From Phycisphaerales bacterium (lineage in GTDB: Bacteria; Planctomycetota; Phycisphaerae; Phycisphaerales; UBA1924), in NCBI GenBank assembly GCA_022843045.1, contig JALHOJ010000004.1:41551-105550 (forward strand): a stretch of 64,000 bases of DNA, given 5' to 3'. This document shows, piece by piece, positions 17,611-25,685 of this stretch. The notes beneath the pieces were generated by a model, which saw nothing but the letters and a program-made list of their open reading frames with translations, was not told where the DNA came from and did no database searches. Position 1 is the first letter of the stretch. The number at the start of each line of letters is the position of its first letter. Made by a program: the position numbers and the translations under genes.

Positions 17611-19992
17611 ATGCAACCCCGCCGCATCATCTTCGTCTCCTGGGAATACCCGCCCGCGTTTGGCGGCGGCATTGGCACATATGTCGCGGCGATCACGCGG
17701 ATTCTCGCGTCGCAGGGCCACGCCATCACGGTCATCACCGTCACTAATCGCCCCACGCCCTCGCGCGAAATGCTCGATACGCCTGGAAGGCCCATCGAGA
17801 TCATCCGCCTGCCGATTCCGCGAGCCACGCCCGGGAGCATCGATCCCACGCACACGCTCACGGTCTGGCAGCGTCGGGCCGATCAGGTGAGCGAGTGCCT
17901 GCAGGGGTTGATGAAGCAGTCGGCGACGCTGGGGCCGATCGACGCGATCGAGTTTGCGGACTATCGGGGCGAAGGACTGACGTTCCTGACCAGCGTGCCC
18001 CCGGCGGAGCGACCGCTCTGCATCGTGCGACTGCACACGCCGCTGGTGGTGCTCAATCGCTATAACCAAGGGCGCAAGTCCGCGAGCGTGCTGGAAGCGT
18101 TCGAGAATGACGCGATCATCGCGGCGGATCGGATCGTGTCGCCCTCACGAGCGCTGGCGCGCGAGATGCAGGAGTTGGTCCCGTCGCTGCGTGAGCGGGA
18201 GATCGTGATTCACCCGTATCCGTTCGATGCGGCGTTTGCGAACGCCGCGCCGGCGGCGCCCGCGGGAGACTCCAACGAAGTCTTGTACGTGGGGCGACTC
18301 GAAGAGCGAAAGGGCGTGCAATGCCTGATCGAGGCGGCGCATGCATTCCTGCGGGCCTGCCCAAACGCCTCGCTGCGGCTGGTCGGCGGAGACACGCCGC
18401 TCTCGGCGAGTGAGCCGAGCATGCTGGCGCTGTTGCAGCGATCGATCGCGATGGACGTCGCGCCGCGGATCACGTTCACGAAGTCGATCCCGCGCGAGCA
18501 ACTCGTCTCGCTCTACCAGTCGGCCCGCTTCTGTGTGTTCCCATCGCTCTTTGAGAACTTCCCGAACGTCTGCCTTGAAGCGATGAGCCTCGCCCGTCCA
18601 GTCATCGGGACCACCAACAGCGGCATGGCTGAGATGATTGAGCAGGGTGTAAGCGGCGTGATCGTGCCCAGCGCGGACGCGTCCGCGCTGGCTCGGGCGA
18701 TGATCGAGCTCTTCAACTCACCCGCGGAGACACGCCGCGCGATGGGGCAGGCCGCGACACGACGCGTTGCGACGCTCTACGACCCCACTGCGATTGGGAC
18801 GTCGTTCGTGGACGTGACGTGCGCGCCGGTCACCCGCCCGTCCGGTGCGGAAAGAGCGACTGCTTCGATTGCTCGTGCGCCGGGCGCGACAACCACTACA
18901 CCTGCCGTCGGCGTCGTCATTCCATGCTACAACCACGGCGAGTTCGTCGAAGAAACGCTGCAATCGGTCTTCGCCCAAACCCGCCCGGTGCAGGAGATCG
19001 TGATCGTTGATGATGGCTCTCCCGACGCCGCGACTCGGGCCCAGCTCGACGCCCTCTCGAGCAAGTACGCGTACAAGGGCGTGCGTTTGATTCGCCAGGC
19101 CAATGCGGGGCTCGCTGCGGCTCGCAACACGGGCGTGCGGGCCCTCTCAACCGACTTCTACATCCCCCTCGACGCGGACGACAAGCTCGCGCCAACGTTT
19201 GTCGAGCAACTGCTGCCCGCACTCACGGCGGATCCCGCGTTGGGTTATGCGTATTCGTGGGTGCAGTACTTTGGCAGCCACGACGGGCAATGGCACTGTC
19301 CGCCTTACGACGCTGCGAAGTTGCTGGTGGAGAATCTCTCCGTCGCCACCGCGCTGATTCGTCGCAGCGCATTTGACGCTGCGGGCGGGTACAACCCCGC
19401 GATGGTGCACGGGTTTGAGGATTGGGACTTCTGGCTGTCGCTGCTCAAGCACGGCTGGCATGGCACGCTCGTGCCTGTGCCCTTGTTCCACTATCGCAAG
19501 CACGCGCAGGGCAGCATGCTGACGCGGACGCAGGAACGAAGGGGACTGATGATCGCGCAGATGGTGCAGCATCATGAGGGGCTGTACGAGCACCTGCTGC
19601 CGTACGCGATCACGGAGAAGGATCGACTGTTCTTCCGCGATCACATGGACCTTTGGCGGCTACGAGAGTCAATCGCGAGAGCGAGCCACACACAGGCCCC
19701 GCCGCCGCCCGACGAGCCGGCGGAAGGCGTGCAGTCGACGCCCGCCGAAGCCGAACTCGCGTTCATCGAGCGTTCCTCTGCGTGGCGCACCATCAACGCC
19801 TTCAAGGCCAACCCGCTGTATCACGCCATCGCGAAAAAGCGCTGGGGCGAGAACTGGCACCTGCTCGAACTCAAGGAGACGCCCGAGCAGCGCCTGCATC
19901 GCATCAAGAAGAGCCGCAGCTACAAGCTGATCCAGGCGATCAAGGGCACGACGCTCTATCGGGCGTTTGCGCGAGTGCGGTACGGGGGTTAA
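17611..19992 (+). CDS. Bifunctional glycosyltransferase, GT4 fused to GT2
   Basis: The 793-residue product joins two glycosyltransferases. Residues 1 to about 400 are a GT-B fold GT4 enzyme: an N-terminal GGGIGTY glycine loop, the nucleotide-sugar-site context VLYVGRLEERKG, and the E-x7-E motif in FENFPNVCLEA near residue 315. Residues about 430-660 are a GT-A fold GT2 enzyme: GVVIPCYNHGEF, IVDDGSPD and the DxD-containing PLDADDK. The last 130 residues are helical and basic. It follows the methyltransferase gene by 19 bp. Both domains look intact, so it probably adds two sugars in sequence to the lipid-linked glycan of this locus. Donor and acceptor sugars cannot be read from sequence. Confidence 0.92.
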   Translation: MQPRRIIFVSWEYPPAFGGGIGTYVAAITRILASQGHAITVITVTNRPTPSREMLDTPGRPIEIIRLPIPRATPGSIDPTHTLTVWQRRADQVSECLQGLMKQSATLGPIDAIEFADYRGEGLTFLTSVPPAERPLCIVRLHTPLVVLNRYNQGRKSASVLEAFENDAIIAADRIVSPSRALAREMQELVPSLREREIVIHPYPFDAAFANAAPAAPAGDSNEVLYVGRLEERKGVQCLIEAAHAFLRACPNASLRLVGGDTPLSASEPSMLALLQRSIAMDVAPRITFTKSIPREQLVSLYQSARFCVFPSLFENFPNVCLEAMSLARPVIGTTNSGMAEMIEQGVSGVIVPSADASALARAMIELFNSPAETRRAMGQAATRRVATLYDPTAIGTSFVDVTCAPVTRPSGAERATASIARAPGATTTTPAVGVVIPCYNHGEFVEETLQSVFAQTRPVQEIVIVDDGSPDAATRAQLDALSSKYAYKGVRLIRQANAGLAAARNTGVRALSTDFYIPLDADDKLAPTFVEQLLPALTADPALGYAYSWVQYFGSHDGQWHCPPYDAAKLLVENLSVATALIRRSAFDAAGGYNPAMVHGFEDWDFWLSLLKHGWHGTLVPVPLFHYRKHAQGSMLTRTQERRGLMIAQMVQHHEGLYEHLLPYAITEKDRLFFRDHMDLWRLRESIARASHTQAPPPPDEPAEGVQSTPAEAELAFIERSSAWRTINAFKANPLYHAIAKKRWGENWHLLELKETPEQRLHRIKKSRSYKLIQAIKGTTLYRAFARVRYGG

Positions 19993-19997
19993 CGAAA

Positions 19998-20098
19998 GGT
20001 GTCGAGGTTTCAAGGTGTCGAGGAAGGGCACCCGGTTCGGCGTGGCTTGACACCTAGACACCAGGACACCTTCTTCCCCGACACCTCGTATCCTCACA
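19998..20098. repeat. GGTGTC-type inverted and direct repeat cluster
   Basis: The intergenic spacer before the exporter gene is built from repeated AGGTGTCGAGG units on the left (about 19998-20029). Their reverse complements, GACACCT, CACCAGGACACC and CCGACACCTCG, lie on the right (about 20048-20095), so the spacer can fold on itself. Degenerate copies of the same unit occur at 22952-22981 and 23517-23545. It looks like a dispersed intergenic repeat family, not protein-coding sequence. Confidence 0.7.
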
Positions 20099-20099
20099 C

Positions 20100-22217
20100 A
20101 TGCTCCCCTCCCGCGACAGCAGCAAGTCGCGATATCGCGCGTATCGAGAAAAAGCCAAGTCCAAGGCCGCCGAGCGGCTTGATCCGCAGGTTGAGGCCCA
20201 GATGGACCGCCTGCGGAACAAGCCCACCAATCGGGATCGCGGGTTCTTCACGCTGCTTGGTCTCTTTTGGCAACGCACGAGTCGACATCGCCCGGCGATC
20301 ATCTTCGCGCTGTGCACGCTCACGCTCACGACGATGGTGGGCCTTGCCGTGCCGGCGAGCACCAAGATCGCGTTGGATTACATCCTGACGGACAACCCGG
20401 GACCAACGGGCATTCCCGAAAACGTCCGCGAAGCATTTCGTATCTCCGAGCGAGCGATCGCGGAGCGCACGCCGCTGCTGTGGATGTTGTCGGGCATCGT
20501 GATAGCGATCTCTGCGTTTGGAGTGCTGCTGGGGACGCTGGGGCGGTGGCAGATGACCCGCGTGACCAAGCGACTGCAGGTGCAGTTCCGGCGCGAGGCG
20601 TTCCTGCACGCGATCCGCTTGCCCCTGCATCGCGTGCATCATTACAAGACGGGCGGGATGTCGAGTTTGCTGCGCGAAGACGCCGGCGCGAGCGCGGAAC
20701 TGGGCTTCAACATTCTCTACAACCCCTGGCGGGCGATCGTGCAACTGACTGGCACGCTCATCATCCTCGCCTTCACAGATTGGCGGATGCTCGTGGGCGG
20801 TCTGCTGCTGGTGCCGATCGTCTGGGTGACGCATAAGACCTGGATCGCGCGGATTCGTCCGCTGTATCGCGACGCCAAGGCGGCCCGCCAGACCATCGAC
20901 GCGAGCGTGACGGAGTCGTTTGCCGGGATTCGCGTGGTACGGGGCTTTGGCAGGGCCCACAGCGAAGCCGGGCGCTTTGTGACTGGCCAGCACTACATGA
21001 CCCGCATCGAGATTCTCACATGGTGGTGGTCACGCATCGTCGAGATCGCGTGGCACATCCTGATCCCGCTCGCGAGCGCGGCGGTGCTCATCTATGGCGG
21101 CACGCAAGTACTCAACAAGAACTTGACCATCGGCGACCTCATGATGTTCAGCACGTACCTGCTGATGCTGCTGGGCCCGCTCGAGACGCTGACGAGCACA
21201 GCCACCACCGTGCAGACCAATCTCGCGGCGTTTGACCGCATCCTCAGTCTGCTCGAAGAGCCCGAAGAGTTTGCGACCACGACCGACCGCACCCGTCCAC
21301 TGCGCATGCTCAGCCCTGCGAAGGTGCGGGCCGAAGTCCAAATCGAGAACCTCTCCTTTGCTTATCCCCGCAGCGCGCACACCGGCCGCGATGCCGGGGC
21401 TCTCAAGCCCCTCCCAGAGGGAGGGGTTGGGGCGGGCGGATCTCCGACAAGCGCAGCAAACCCGAATCCCCAAGCCACCGCCTCCCTCAACATCCGCCGG
21501 GAAGATGTGGACGCCCCCACTCTCGTCCTGCACGACCTGACGCTGCACATCAAGGCTGGCGAAACCATCGCACTGGTCGGCCCATCCGGCGCGGGCAAGA
21601 CGACGCTGTGCAACCTCATCGCACGCTTCTACGACCCAACTCGCGGCCGCATCCTGCTGGACGGCACCGACCTCCGCGACATCGACATCGCCAGCTATCG
21701 GCGCATCCTGGGCATCGTCGAGCAGGACGTGTTCCTATTTGATGGCTCAGTCGCGGAGAACATCGCGTACGCAAACCGCGACGCAACGCCCGAGCGGATC
21801 CAAGCCGCGGCCCAGGCGGCCCACGCCCACGAGTTCATCGCAGGCCTGGAGCGCGGCTACGCAACCCTGATCGGCGAGCGGGGCGTGCGACTGTCTGGCG
21901 GGCAGAAGCAGCGCCTCGCCATCGCCCGCGCGATCCTCGCCGATCCGCGGATTCTGATCCTCGACGAGGCCACCAGCAACCTCGACAGCGAGAGCGAGCA
22001 GTTGATCCAGCGCAGCCTGACGCAACTCATGCGCGAACGCACCAGCATCGTGATCGCCCACCGCCTCTCCACAATCCGCAACGCCGACCGCATCGTGGTG
22101 CTGGACAAGGGGAGGATCATCGAAGTCGGCCCGCACGAGGAACTCATCAAGAAGGGTGGGCTCTACGCCCACCTGCTGCACCTGCAGGTGCAGGGGGCAG
22201 AGCAGCTGACGGCGTGA
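20100..22217 (+). CDS. ABC exporter, fused membrane and ATPase domains (MsbA-like)
   Basis: The 705-residue half-transporter has an N-terminal basic region, about six membrane helices (about 60-370, ABC transporter type 1) and a C-terminal nucleotide-binding domain. The ATPase motifs are Walker A GPSGAGKTT, signature LSGGQKQR and Walker B ILILDEAT, with the downstream switch AHRLST. As a homodimer it would flip lipids or lipid-linked glycans. Its position after the Wzm/Wzt-glycosyltransferase genes suggests work on cell-envelope glycolipids. Odd feature: between the first strand of the ATPase domain (ENLSFAYP) and the next conserved strand there is an insert of about 50 residues, rich in Pro/Gly/Ala, that coincides with a dispersed palindromic DNA repeat. 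Confidence 0.93.
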   Translation: MLPSRDSSKSRYRAYREKAKSKAAERLDPQVEAQMDRLRNKPTNRDRGFFTLLGLFWQRTSRHRPAIIFALCTLTLTTMVGLAVPASTKIALDYILTDNPGPTGIPENVREAFRISERAIAERTPLLWMLSGIVIAISAFGVLLGTLGRWQMTRVTKRLQVQFRREAFLHAIRLPLHRVHHYKTGGMSSLLREDAGASAELGFNILYNPWRAIVQLTGTLIILAFTDWRMLVGGLLLVPIVWVTHKTWIARIRPLYRDAKAARQTIDASVTESFAGIRVVRGFGRAHSEAGRFVTGQHYMTRIEILTWWWSRIVEIAWHILIPLASAAVLIYGGTQVLNKNLTIGDLMMFSTYLLMLLGPLETLTSTATTVQTNLAAFDRILSLLEEPEEFATTTDRTRPLRMLSPAKVRAEVQIENLSFAYPRSAHTGRDAGALKPLPEGGVGAGGSPTSAANPNPQATASLNIRREDVDAPTLVLHDLTLHIKAGETIALVGPSGAGKTTLCNLIARFYDPTRGRILLDGTDLRDIDIASYRRILGIVEQDVFLFDGSVAENIAYANRDATPERIQAAAQAAHAHEFIAGLERGYATLIGERGVRLSGGQKQRLAIARAILADPRILILDEATSNLDSESEQLIQRSLTQLMRERTSIVIAHRLSTIRNADRIVVLDKGRIIEVGPHEELIKKGGLYAHLLHLQVQGAEQLTA
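21403..21440. repeat. REP-like palindrome inside the exporter gene
   Basis: The core CCCCTCCC-AGA-GGGAGGGG is a perfect 8-bp inverted repeat followed by GTTGGGG.GGGCG. A near-identical copy with the same orientation and tail lies between nuoE and the LTD lipoprotein gene at 39677-39713. Here it is translated in frame (LKPLPEGGVGAGG) within the variable loop of the ATPase domain. Confidence 0.75.
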
Positions 22218-22228
22218 GGGGGTCGCGA

Positions 22229-22257
22229 AGTCCTCTGGCCTAGAAGGTCAGAGGACT
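22229..22257 (+). terminator. Hairpin after the exporter gene
   Basis: AGTCCTCTG and CAGAGGACT form a perfect 9-bp stem around an 11-nt loop, 11 nt after the exporter stop codon. There is no T-run, so it is either an intrinsic terminator of the U-less kind or an mRNA 3'-end stabiliser for the polysaccharide locus. Confidence 0.5.
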
Positions 22258-22302
22258 CATGGTCATGAGCCCAACGCCACTCGCCGACGCGTCGTTGGCG
22301 GG

Positions 22303-22308
22303 TATAAT
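22303..22308 (+). promoter_or_regulatory. -10 element of tRNA-Ile promoter
   Basis: A perfect TATAAT stands 26 nt before the tRNA-Ile gene in otherwise GC-rich sequence. No good -35 hexamer is found at 16-18 bp, so only the -10 box is claimed. Confidence 0.5.
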
Positions 22309-22334
22309 CCGCCCCTCCGCCCGGCAGGGCGAAT

Positions 22335-22407
22335 GGGCTTGTAGCTCAGTTGGTAGAGCGCACCCCTGATAAGGGTGAGGTCGTTGGTTCGAGTCCAATC
22401 AGGCCCA
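22335..22407 (+). tRNA. tRNA-Ile (GAT)
   Basis: The 73-nt sequence folds as a standard cloverleaf: acceptor GGGCTTG pairing with CAGGCCC (one G-T), D arm GCTC/GAGC, anticodon stem CACCC/GGGTG with loop CTGATAA (anticodon GAT), and T arm GTTGG/CCAAT with TTCGAGT loop. The discriminator base is A. The 3' CCA is not encoded (next bases CTT). It stands alone, with its own TATAAT upstream and a terminator 11 nt downstream. Confidence 0.95.
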
Positions 22408-22417
22408 CTTTGGCAAG

Positions 22418-22445
22418 ACCCCCCGCAGATGTCGGGGGGTTTTTG
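22418..22445 (+). terminator. Rho-independent terminator after tRNA-Ile
   Basis: ACCCCCCG pairs perfectly with CGGGGGGT around a CAGATGT loop and is followed by TTTT. It is the strongest intrinsic terminator in the window and isolates the tRNA from hpf. Confidence 0.85.
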
Positions 22446-22644
22446 CGTTTGGTATGGCCTAGGACGCCGCAGGAACGGGCTGGCTCGCCCGTTGGCGATT
22501 GCCCGCCGGTTTTTCGACGGTTCCCGCACAGGTGCGCGATTCGGACGTACGATGCAGACGCGGGGCATCGTTTGCATGTCCTACTTTTGTTTGGGTGTTG
22601 ATCAAGAGAAACTTCGTACTTCCTTCGAAGCCTGGAGGTCTGGG

Positions 22645-22950
22645 ATGCGCGTGGATGTGATTGGGCGTGGCGTGGAAGTGACGGACGCGATTCGCAAGTA
22701 TGGCGAGGCCAAGGGCGCCAAACTCGAGAAGTACTTCGACGGGTTGCAGCAGGTGACCATCGCGGTGCGGAAGATCAGCCCGAACCATTCAAGCGACTAC
22801 GAGGCGGAACTGGTGCTTGATGTGCAGCACCATAAGGACTTCGTCTCGCATGCCACGGGGGCGGATCCGTATGCCGCGATTGACCTTGTCGTGGAGAAGG
22901 GCGAACGGCATCTGCGTGAGTTCAAGGAGCGGGTGAAGGGGCATCACTGA
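22645..22950 (+). CDS. hpf: Ribosome hibernation-promoting factor, short form
   Basis: The 101-residue protein begins MRVDVIGRGVEVTDAI and continues with the HPF/RaiA fold pattern: LEKYFDGL, YEAELVLDVQ, DPYAAIDLVVEK and a C-terminal ERVKGHH. Its length matches the short HPF/YfiA class, which binds the 30S decoding region and promotes inactive ribosome dimers in stationary phase. GGAGG (22634-22638) sits 6 nt before the ATG, which rejects longer in-frame starts overlapping the tRNA. It is followed by ptsN and HPr genes, the same company it keeps downstream of rpoN in proteobacteria, but no rpoN is present in this window. Confidence 0.93.
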   Translation: MRVDVIGRGVEVTDAIRKYGEAKGAKLEKYFDGLQQVTIAVRKISPNHSSDYEAELVLDVQHHKDFVSHATGADPYAAIDLVVEKGERHLREFKERVKGHH

Positions 22951-23034
22951 AAAGGTGCCGAGGCGGCGAGGTGTCAAGGTGAGGAGCCGGGGTGGCGTGG
23001 TCCACGACGCCGAGCCAATCCCAGGAGGACGTCC

Positions 23035-23514
23035 GTGCTGAAGTTGTCGGAATTGGTTGCCGAGGGGGCGATCCTGCCCGCGCTCATCGCGAATGAGCGT
23101 GAAGGCGTGGTGCGCGAGCTGATCGGCGCGGCGATCGCCAGCGGGCGGATTCCGGGCGACATCGCCGAGGAGCTCGTGCGACGCGTGATGGACCGCGAGA
23201 AGCGCGGGTCGACCGGCTTTGGGCGGGGCGTCGCGGTGCCGCACGTCAAGCACACGCGCATCACGACCATGACGGCGGCTGTGGGCTTGAGTTCCACGGG
23301 CATCGAGTTCGCGTCGCTGGACCGGGCCCCGGTGTACACCGTGTTCCTGCTGCTGTCGCCCGAGGATCGCCCCGAAGAGCATCTCAAGGCGATGGAAGTG
23401 ATCTTCAAGAACCTGTCCAAGGACGCCTTCCGCAGGCAGCTTCGCCAGGCACAGACGGTCGTGGACGTCCGCGGTGTGCTGACGGATGCGGATGGACAGC
23501 ATCTCGTGGCGTAG
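23035..23514 (+). CDS. ptsN: PTS IIA component, nitrogen-regulatory type
   Basis: The 159-residue protein is a single IIA domain of the fructose/mannitol (PTS-Ntr) family. The phosphorylation site is His70 in GRGVAVPHVKH, followed by SSTGIEFASLDRAPVYTVF and the core LLLSPEDRPEEHLKAME typical of PtsN. AGGAGG (23023-23028) lies 6 nt before the GTG start. No IIB or IIC sugar-transport domains are nearby, so a regulatory role is likely: phosphorylated by HPr, acting on potassium, nitrogen or envelope control. It sits between hpf and HPr on the same strand. Confidence 0.92.
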   Translation: MLKLSELVAEGAILPALIANEREGVVRELIGAAIASGRIPGDIAEELVRRVMDREKRGSTGFGRGVAVPHVKHTRITTMTAAVGLSSTGIEFASLDRAPVYTVFLLLSPEDRPEEHLKAMEVIFKNLSKDAFRRQLRQAQTVVDVRGVLTDADGQHLVA

Positions 23515-23592
23515 GTAACGAGGTGACTGGGTGTCGAGGTGGTAGAGGCGAAGCGGGGCGCTTCACTTGAGTAAGTCACGCAGGGAGCGGTT

Positions 23593-23868
23593 GTGTCGGA
23601 GAAGTGTTGTGTCAAGGCGACGGTCATGAATCGGCTCGGGCTGCACGCCCGGCCAGCGATGACGTTCGTCGACCTTGCGACCACCTTCAGCAGCGACATC
23701 CGCGTGAAGCGCGACGACACTGAAGTTGATGGCAAGTCGATCATGCAGGTCATGATGCTCGCAGCGAGCCAGGGAAGCACGCTGGAGATTCACGCCGAGG
23801 GCGCGGATGCGCCGCGGGCGTGCGAGGCGCTCAAGAAGCTCGTGGATAGCGGGTTTGACGAAGAGTGA
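23593..23868 (+). CDS. ptsH: Phosphocarrier protein HPr
   Basis: The 91-residue protein has the active-site motif GLHARPA with His18 and the regulatory-serine motif DGKSIMQVMML with Ser49, the equivalent of Ser46 that HPr kinase phosphorylates. Start is a GTG at 23593 with a weak GGAG-type site upstream. It would receive phosphate from enzyme I (not in this window) and pass it to His70 of the neighbouring IIA protein. The retained serine motif suggests that an HprK may act on it. Confidence 0.95.
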   Translation: MSEKCCVKATVMNRLGLHARPAMTFVDLATTFSSDIRVKRDDTEVDGKSIMQVMMLAASQGSTLEIHAEGADAPRACEALKKLVDSGFDEE

Positions 23869-23891
23869 TTCGTACGGGATGGAATCAAAGG

Positions 23892-24740
23892 CTACTCGCG
23901 CAACCCCTCCGGCACGCCGCCCGGGAACATCCTCGCAAGCTCCTGCTGAATCATCTCGATGCGGTTGCCCGGGTCTGGATGGGTGCTCATGAATTCGGGC
24001 CTGTCGCTCCCGCCGCTGGCTTCGCGGAGGATCTCCATCACGACGATCAACGCCCGCGGGTCGTAGCCGGCATCGGCCATGAATCGCAGGCCCAGGCGAT
24101 CGGACTCGAGTTCGTCGCCGCGGCCGTACTTCATGAGGATCATGTTGCCGACCATGCCGGTGACTTGCTGGGTTGCGCGCGGGTCGACGTAGTCGCTGGC
24201 ACCGACGGTCGCGGCACCGATCAGGCCTTGCGTGAGTTCCGCGGTGGTGATGCGTTCGGCACTGTGGCGGCCGACGACGTGCCCGATTTCGTGGCCGAGC
24301 ACGCCCGCGAGTTGGCCGCGGGTTTCGAGGCGGTTGAAGAGGGCGGCGGTGATGAATATCTGGCCGCCCGGGAGGGCGAAGGCGTTGACGGTCTTGGGAT
24401 CGGCGAGCAGATGGAATTCGTACTGGTATTGACCCGCCTCGGGCGGCAGCACCGCGACCAGTTCCTGTCCCACTGTGTCGACGATGTCTTGGGCTTTCTG
24501 ATCGGGATGCAGGCCGCCAAACTGACGTGCCATCTCGGGTGCGGCTTGGAGGCCCATCGCGATCTCCTGCTGAGTCGAGAGGCCGATGTGCTGGGTCTTG
24601 CCGGTGATGGGGTTCACCTGCGACTTGGAGCAGTACGAGATCAGCGCGATCGCCGCGACGGCGAGACCCAGGAAGAGTTTGACGGGAATCCGCGGGCGAG
24701 CGGGGCTGTCATACGCGGGGTTGTGGCGGTAGATGGCCAT
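23892..24740 (-). CDS. M48 family zinc metalloprotease, membrane-anchored
   Basis: The 282-residue protein has an N-terminal hydrophobic segment (FLGLAVAAIALISY, about residues 22-36) and then the M48 domain with HEIGH at about 149-153 followed by VVGRHSAERI. The downstream glutamate region ESDRLGLRFMADAGYDP supplies the third metal ligand. The ending STHPDPGNRI is also typical of the BepA/LoiP-like subgroup that degrades or folds envelope proteins. A Cys at the end of the hydrophobic segment (SYC) is not a good lipobox. The ATG at 24740 is chosen because longer frames run back through the tRNA gene. The gene is convergent with HPr. Confidence 0.9.
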   Translation of the reverse strand: MAIYRHNPAYDSPARPRIPVKLFLGLAVAAIALISYCSKSQVNPITGKTQHIGLSTQQEIAMGLQAAPEMARQFGGLHPDQKAQDIVDTVGQELVAVLPPEAGQYQYEFHLLADPKTVNAFALPGGQIFITAALFNRLETRGQLAGVLGHEIGHVVGRHSAERITTAELTQGLIGAATVGASDYVDPRATQQVTGMVGNMILMKYGRGDELESDRLGLRFMADAGYDPRALIVVMEILREASGGSDRPEFMSTHPDPGNRIEMIQQELARMFPGGVPEGLRE

Positions 24741-24985
24741 GGGAGCAGTATACAGGAAGGGCGGCGGGGCCGTGGGTGAAGTGAGGGTGCAGCGGGATCG
24801 TCCGCGAGCAGGCCAGAAGGTCAGCGGACCAGCGAGTTCGTGGGCCTTGGGATCACTGAGCCCGAGAGTCAGCCGCACGAGGGATATGTGTCTCCGCGCC
24901 CAATGAAGAATGCGCACGCTTGCGAGCCGTGGCCAGCCCGATTGCGTTCGACATCGGTTGGGGTGAATCTCTGCCCGCTGGTGCG

Positions 24986-24991
24986 TATACT
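24986..24991 (+). promoter_or_regulatory. -10 element of tRNA-Met promoter
   Basis: TATACT lies 10 nt before the mature tRNA 5' end in the otherwise gene-free 24741-25001 spacer. No clear -35 box was found at normal spacing. Confidence 0.4.
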
Positions 24992-25001
24992 CGCCCTCAA
25001 G

Positions 25002-25076
25002 GCCGAGGTAGCTCAGCTGGTTTAGAGCGCTGGATTCATAACCCGGAGGTCGGCGGTTCAAGTCCGCCCCTCGGCA
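25002..25076 (+). tRNA. tRNA-Met (CAT), probably elongator
   Basis: The 75-nt cloverleaf has acceptor GCCGAGG/CCTCGGC, D arm GCTC/GAGC, anticodon loop TTCATAA (anticodon CAT) and T arm GGCGG/CCGCC with TTCAAGT. A G1-C72 pair and the lack of three G-C pairs next to the anticodon loop argue against initiator tRNA. The anticodon stem has an A-C mismatch next to the loop. A CAT tRNA modified by TilS to read AUA (tRNA-Ile2) cannot be excluded from sequence. CCA is not encoded. Confidence 0.9.
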
Positions 25077-25088
25077 TTTCCCCTGCAA

Positions 25089-25589
25089 CTATTCACCCGT
25101 TCGCGCCGGTCCGCTGTGGGCTTTCCCGGCGGCTGCGATCATCTGTTGCGAAATCAGCGCAAACGCAAGCGTCCATTGCTCCCGATGCTCTGGGCTGAAC
25201 CTGGGGCCCAGCAGTTCCTGCATCGACTCGACGAGCAGACTCGTCACCAGCGGATAGTGCTCGGGCTTCGCTCCATACGTTGCGTGCTTGCGCCCCAGTT
25301 CCGCCAGCAGCGTCGCGTTGGCCTCTCCCGCGTCGAGGTTTCGCACCACGATGTCGAGCGCGGCCATCAGCTTCGCGGCTTGCATCGCCGGGTCGCTTCG
25401 AAACATCCCGCGCACCTGCGGCGCGGCGGCGAAGAGCCTGGCATAGAAGATCTCGGCGAGGCGAGAGTCGTGGGCACGCACCTGCTCATAGGTCGCACGC
25501 AATTCGGCGACAAGGGCGCTGTCCAACGGAAGACGGGCAAGCGTACCGGCGGTGTTCGAAACCGCCACGGGATGTCGTTTGAGCGGCAT
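25089..25589 (-). CDS. Single-domain globin
   Basis: The 166-residue product shows the flavohaemoglobin-type globin pattern: YARLFAAAPQVRGMF in the B-C region, Gln70 at the distal E7 position (PAMQAAKLM), and the proximal haem-binding His102 in GRKHATYG, then YPLVTSLLVESMQELLG. There is no reductase domain, so it resembles Vitreoscilla-type or single-domain haemoglobins that bind O2 or NO. The ATG at 25589 has AGGA 8 nt upstream; in-frame starts at 25610 and 25685 would add a non-conserved leader. It lies between tRNA-Met and the kinase gene on the minus strand. Confidence 0.88.
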   Translation of the reverse strand: MPLKRHPVAVSNTAGTLARLPLDSALVAELRATYEQVRAHDSRLAEIFYARLFAAAPQVRGMFRSDPAMQAAKLMAALDIVVRNLDAGEANATLLAELGRKHATYGAKPEHYPLVTSLLVESMQELLGPRFSPEHREQWTLAFALISQQMIAAAGKAHSGPARTGE

Positions 25590-25685
25590 AGACGTAGTCC
25601 TGAACTGCATGCCCAGGCAAGGACGCGAGATGTAGGAGCGGATCACGCCAGCTAAGTCCACCGGATGGGCCGATAGCCTGGTCAA

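Noticed and set aside
24741..25001. Extension of the M48 protease to a 398-residue form starting at 25088
   Set aside because: That start would read through the tRNA-Met gene; the ATG at 24740 gives a normal membrane-anchored M48 protein.
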